A stretch of DNA of 5,529 bases, from contig JADGMZ010000010.1 of the NCBI GenBank assembly GCA_015234495.1, positions 1-5,529 of the forward strand. The letters are read 5' to 3'. The DNA comes from Brevundimonas sp. GTDB taxonomy: Bacteria; Pseudomonadota; Alphaproteobacteria; Caulobacterales; Caulobacteraceae. The notes below the pieces were generated by a model that saw only the letters and a program-made list of their open reading frames with translations, ran no database searches and was not told the DNA's origin. Both the position numbers and the translations under genes were made by a program. Shown here in pieces: positions 4,453 through 5,529 of the stretch; within the stretch, counting starts at the first letter, position 1; every line of letters starts with the position of its first letter.

Positions 4453-5247
4453 CTAGGCGTTGCCGGCGGTCGCCTGGTCGGCGGCGGCCTTCTGGAAGGC
4501 GATGGCGATCAGACGGTCCCAGCCGGCCAGCGAGACCAGGTGGGCGTAGATCTGCCCCAGGGCGCCGTTGTCGCGCAACTCGGCCAGCTTGTCGGCCGGC
4601 AGGGCCTTCATCTTGTCTTCCGAGACGGCGTAGTATTCGGCGATCTTCTGCGGCGTCGCGGCGCTGCCGTCGGGATTGCGCGGGGTGAAGGTGGCTTCGC
4701 GAATCTCGAGCAGCTGGAGGTCGTTCAGCAGTTTGACGAAGGCCTCGGTGCGCAGGCGCTCCTGCTCGAAATTGTTGCAGAACTCCATCGCCTGCTCGAC
4801 GTAGGGCGACGGCTTGCCGTCGACGAACAGCGGGTTGGCGCCGCCTTCCTTGACGAAGGGGGCGTCGCGATCGACGCACAGGATCAGGCGCTTCTGCGCC
4901 TCGTCGTTGGCGAAGACGAACGGATAGCGACGGATGTAGGCCGGGATGTAGGCTTCGGGGCGGAAGGCGCCGTTGGCCTCGACGAACAGGTTCTCGCCGC
5001 CGCGCAGTCCCATGACGGCGACCGGCTGGCGCGTCTCGCCGATGAAGATCACCGGATAGCTCAGCGCCGAGGGCGCGAACTCGGTGACGGTCAGCGGCAC
5101 CACGTTGGAGCTCGCGGCGAAGGCGTAGGGTTGTTCGGCGGGTTCGACGCCCAGGCCGCTGTGCGCCTCGACCGAGAGCGGCTCGGGCTTGCCGTAGAAC
5201 AGGACGTTGCCCGAAAGCGGATTGTCGTTGGCGGTGGTGTCGGTCAT
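4453..5247 (-). CDS. SapC-family protein
   Basis: A 264-residue protein with the hallmarks of the SapC family, named after a Campylobacter S-layer-associated gene. Visible marks are NVVPLTVTEF (48-57), YPVIFIG (64-70), a Gly/Asn stretch GGENLFV (83-89) and YIPAYIRRYPF (100-110). Residues 137-150 (ANPLFVDGKPSPYV) and a helical C-terminal half to about 255 follow. Length agrees with the family. There is no signal peptide or membrane helix, so it is probably cytosolic. The biochemical role of the family is not established. In Caulobacterales and related groups such genes often stand next to TonB-dependent receptors, sometimes with cupin-like or tryptophan-halogenase-like genes, and here a receptor lies 94 bp upstream on the same strand. 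The ATG has only a weak Shine-Dalgarno sequence. No EcfG-type promoter was found upstream. Confidence 0.92.
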   Translation of the reverse strand: MTDTTANDNPLSGNVLFYGKPEPLSVEAHSGLGVEPAEQPYAFAASSNVVPLTVTEFAPSALSYPVIFIGETRQPVAVMGLRGGENLFVEANGAFRPEAYIPAYIRRYPFVFANDEAQKRLILCVDRDAPFVKEGGANPLFVDGKPSPYVEQAMEFCNNFEQERLRTEAFVKLLNDLQLLEIREATFTPRNPDGSAATPQKIAEYYAVSEDKMKALPADKLAELRDNGALGQIYAHLVSLAGWDRLIAIAFQKAAADQATAGNA

Positions 5248-5289
5248 GGACGCGGAACGAGCTCTGGATGAAAAAAGGAAAGCGCGCTT

Positions 5290-5345
5290 CTAGCCCAGAC
5301 GGAACCGGGCGGCAAACGGGGGTCCGCCAGACGTCTCCGGGCTAG
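5290..5345. other. Long imperfect stem-loop between the receptor and SapC-family genes
   Basis: CTAGCCCAGACG (5290-5301) can pair with CGTCT-CC-GGGCTAG (5332-5345, 2-nt bulge). Inside, GGCGG (5308-5312) can pair with CCGCC (5324-5328). The outer arm includes the stop codon of the receptor. On the minus strand six T follow only after a further 13 bases (5276-5271), so it is a poor terminator. It may instead stabilise the receptor mRNA or cause partial termination before the SapC-family gene. The rest of the 94-bp spacer shows nothing else clear. Confidence 0.5.
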
Positions 5346-5529
5346 AACACGGTTCGCAGACCGACCACGAAATTCCGCCCCCGCAGGGGAGCCGAGTTGG
5401 TCAGGAACGAGGCGTGATTGAGCGCCAGCTCGTCAAAGAGGTTGTTGGCCCTGACATAGGCCTGGGCGCCGAAGCGGCCGACGTCGAAGTCGTAGGCGAC
5501 CGTCGCATTGACCATCTCATAGCCGGGCG
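5342..5529 (-). CDS. TonB-dependent receptor, C-terminal end (cut by the right edge)
   Basis: The last 61 residues of a gene running in from the right edge, ending at TAG (5344-5342). They show alternating beta-strand character with the pattern of a TonB-dependent outer-membrane barrel: VNATVAYDFDVGRFGAQAYV, then NNLFDELALNHASFL, then APLRGRNFVVGLRTVF with terminal Phe. The NNLFDE turn, the AP-x-x-GR motif before the last strand, and the C-terminal aromatic residue used in outer-membrane assembly are typical. The plug and substrate-binding parts are outside the window, so the ligand is unknown. It lies 94 bp upstream of the SapC-family gene on the same strand and may be co-transcribed with it. 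Confidence 0.88.
   Translation of the reverse strand, partial: PGYEMVNATVAYDFDVGRFGAQAYVRANNLFDELALNHASFLTNSAPLRGRNFVVGLRTVF

Noticed and set aside
5254..5305. GGAAC motifs on the plus strand upstream of the SapC-family gene
   Set aside because: Neither has CGTT at 16-17 bases, and both point away from the gene.

Overview
The window looks like alphaproteobacterial DNA, most likely Caulobacterales (Caulobacter/Brevundimonas type). It is GC-rich and carries the order phyK-ecfG-nepR, divergent from phyR, which is the order known from Caulobacter crescentus. A TonB-dependent receptor followed by a SapC-family gene also fits that group. The genus assignment is inference.

Left part (1-2223) is the core of the alphaproteobacterial general stress response (GSR). 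On the minus strand nepR, ecfG and the 5' end of a PhyK-like sensor kinase form one tightly coupled operon (ATGA overlap, then TGA-G-GTG). On the plus strand phyR diverges from it. The 180-bp spacer holds two back-to-back promoters with exact GGAAC-N16-CGTT spacing, the EcfG consensus, so the sigma factor should activate its own operon and its anti-anti-sigma factor. In the known circuit PhyK controls PhyR phosphorylation, phosphorylated PhyR binds NepR, and EcfG is released. A strong bidirectional terminator follows phyR.

Middle part (2224-2866) appears to be an extension of the same regulon. A second divergent pair of EcfG-type promoters lies at 2640-2665 (minus, N17) and 2722-2746 (plus, N16), with a perfect 17-bp tandem repeat beginning at the minus -35. 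The minus promoter faces a small unrecognised single-pass membrane protein. The plus promoter faces no gene. About 110 nt downstream it ends in an intrinsic terminator, and the interval folds into a nested stem-loop with a GAAA tetraloop and an exposed run of seven C. This matches the description of GsrN, the EcfG(SigT)-dependent stress sRNA of Caulobacter, and is the most interesting element of the window.

Right part (2867-5529) is more ordinary metabolism and envelope. It holds a two-gene plus-strand unit (a zinc-independent NADP-dependent MDR oxidoreductase and a MaoC-like hotdog protein), a terminator serving mainly the opposite strand, then on the minus strand a SapC-family protein and the C-terminal end of a TonB-dependent receptor running in from the right edge. 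No mobile elements, CRISPR arrays, tRNA or rRNA genes were seen.
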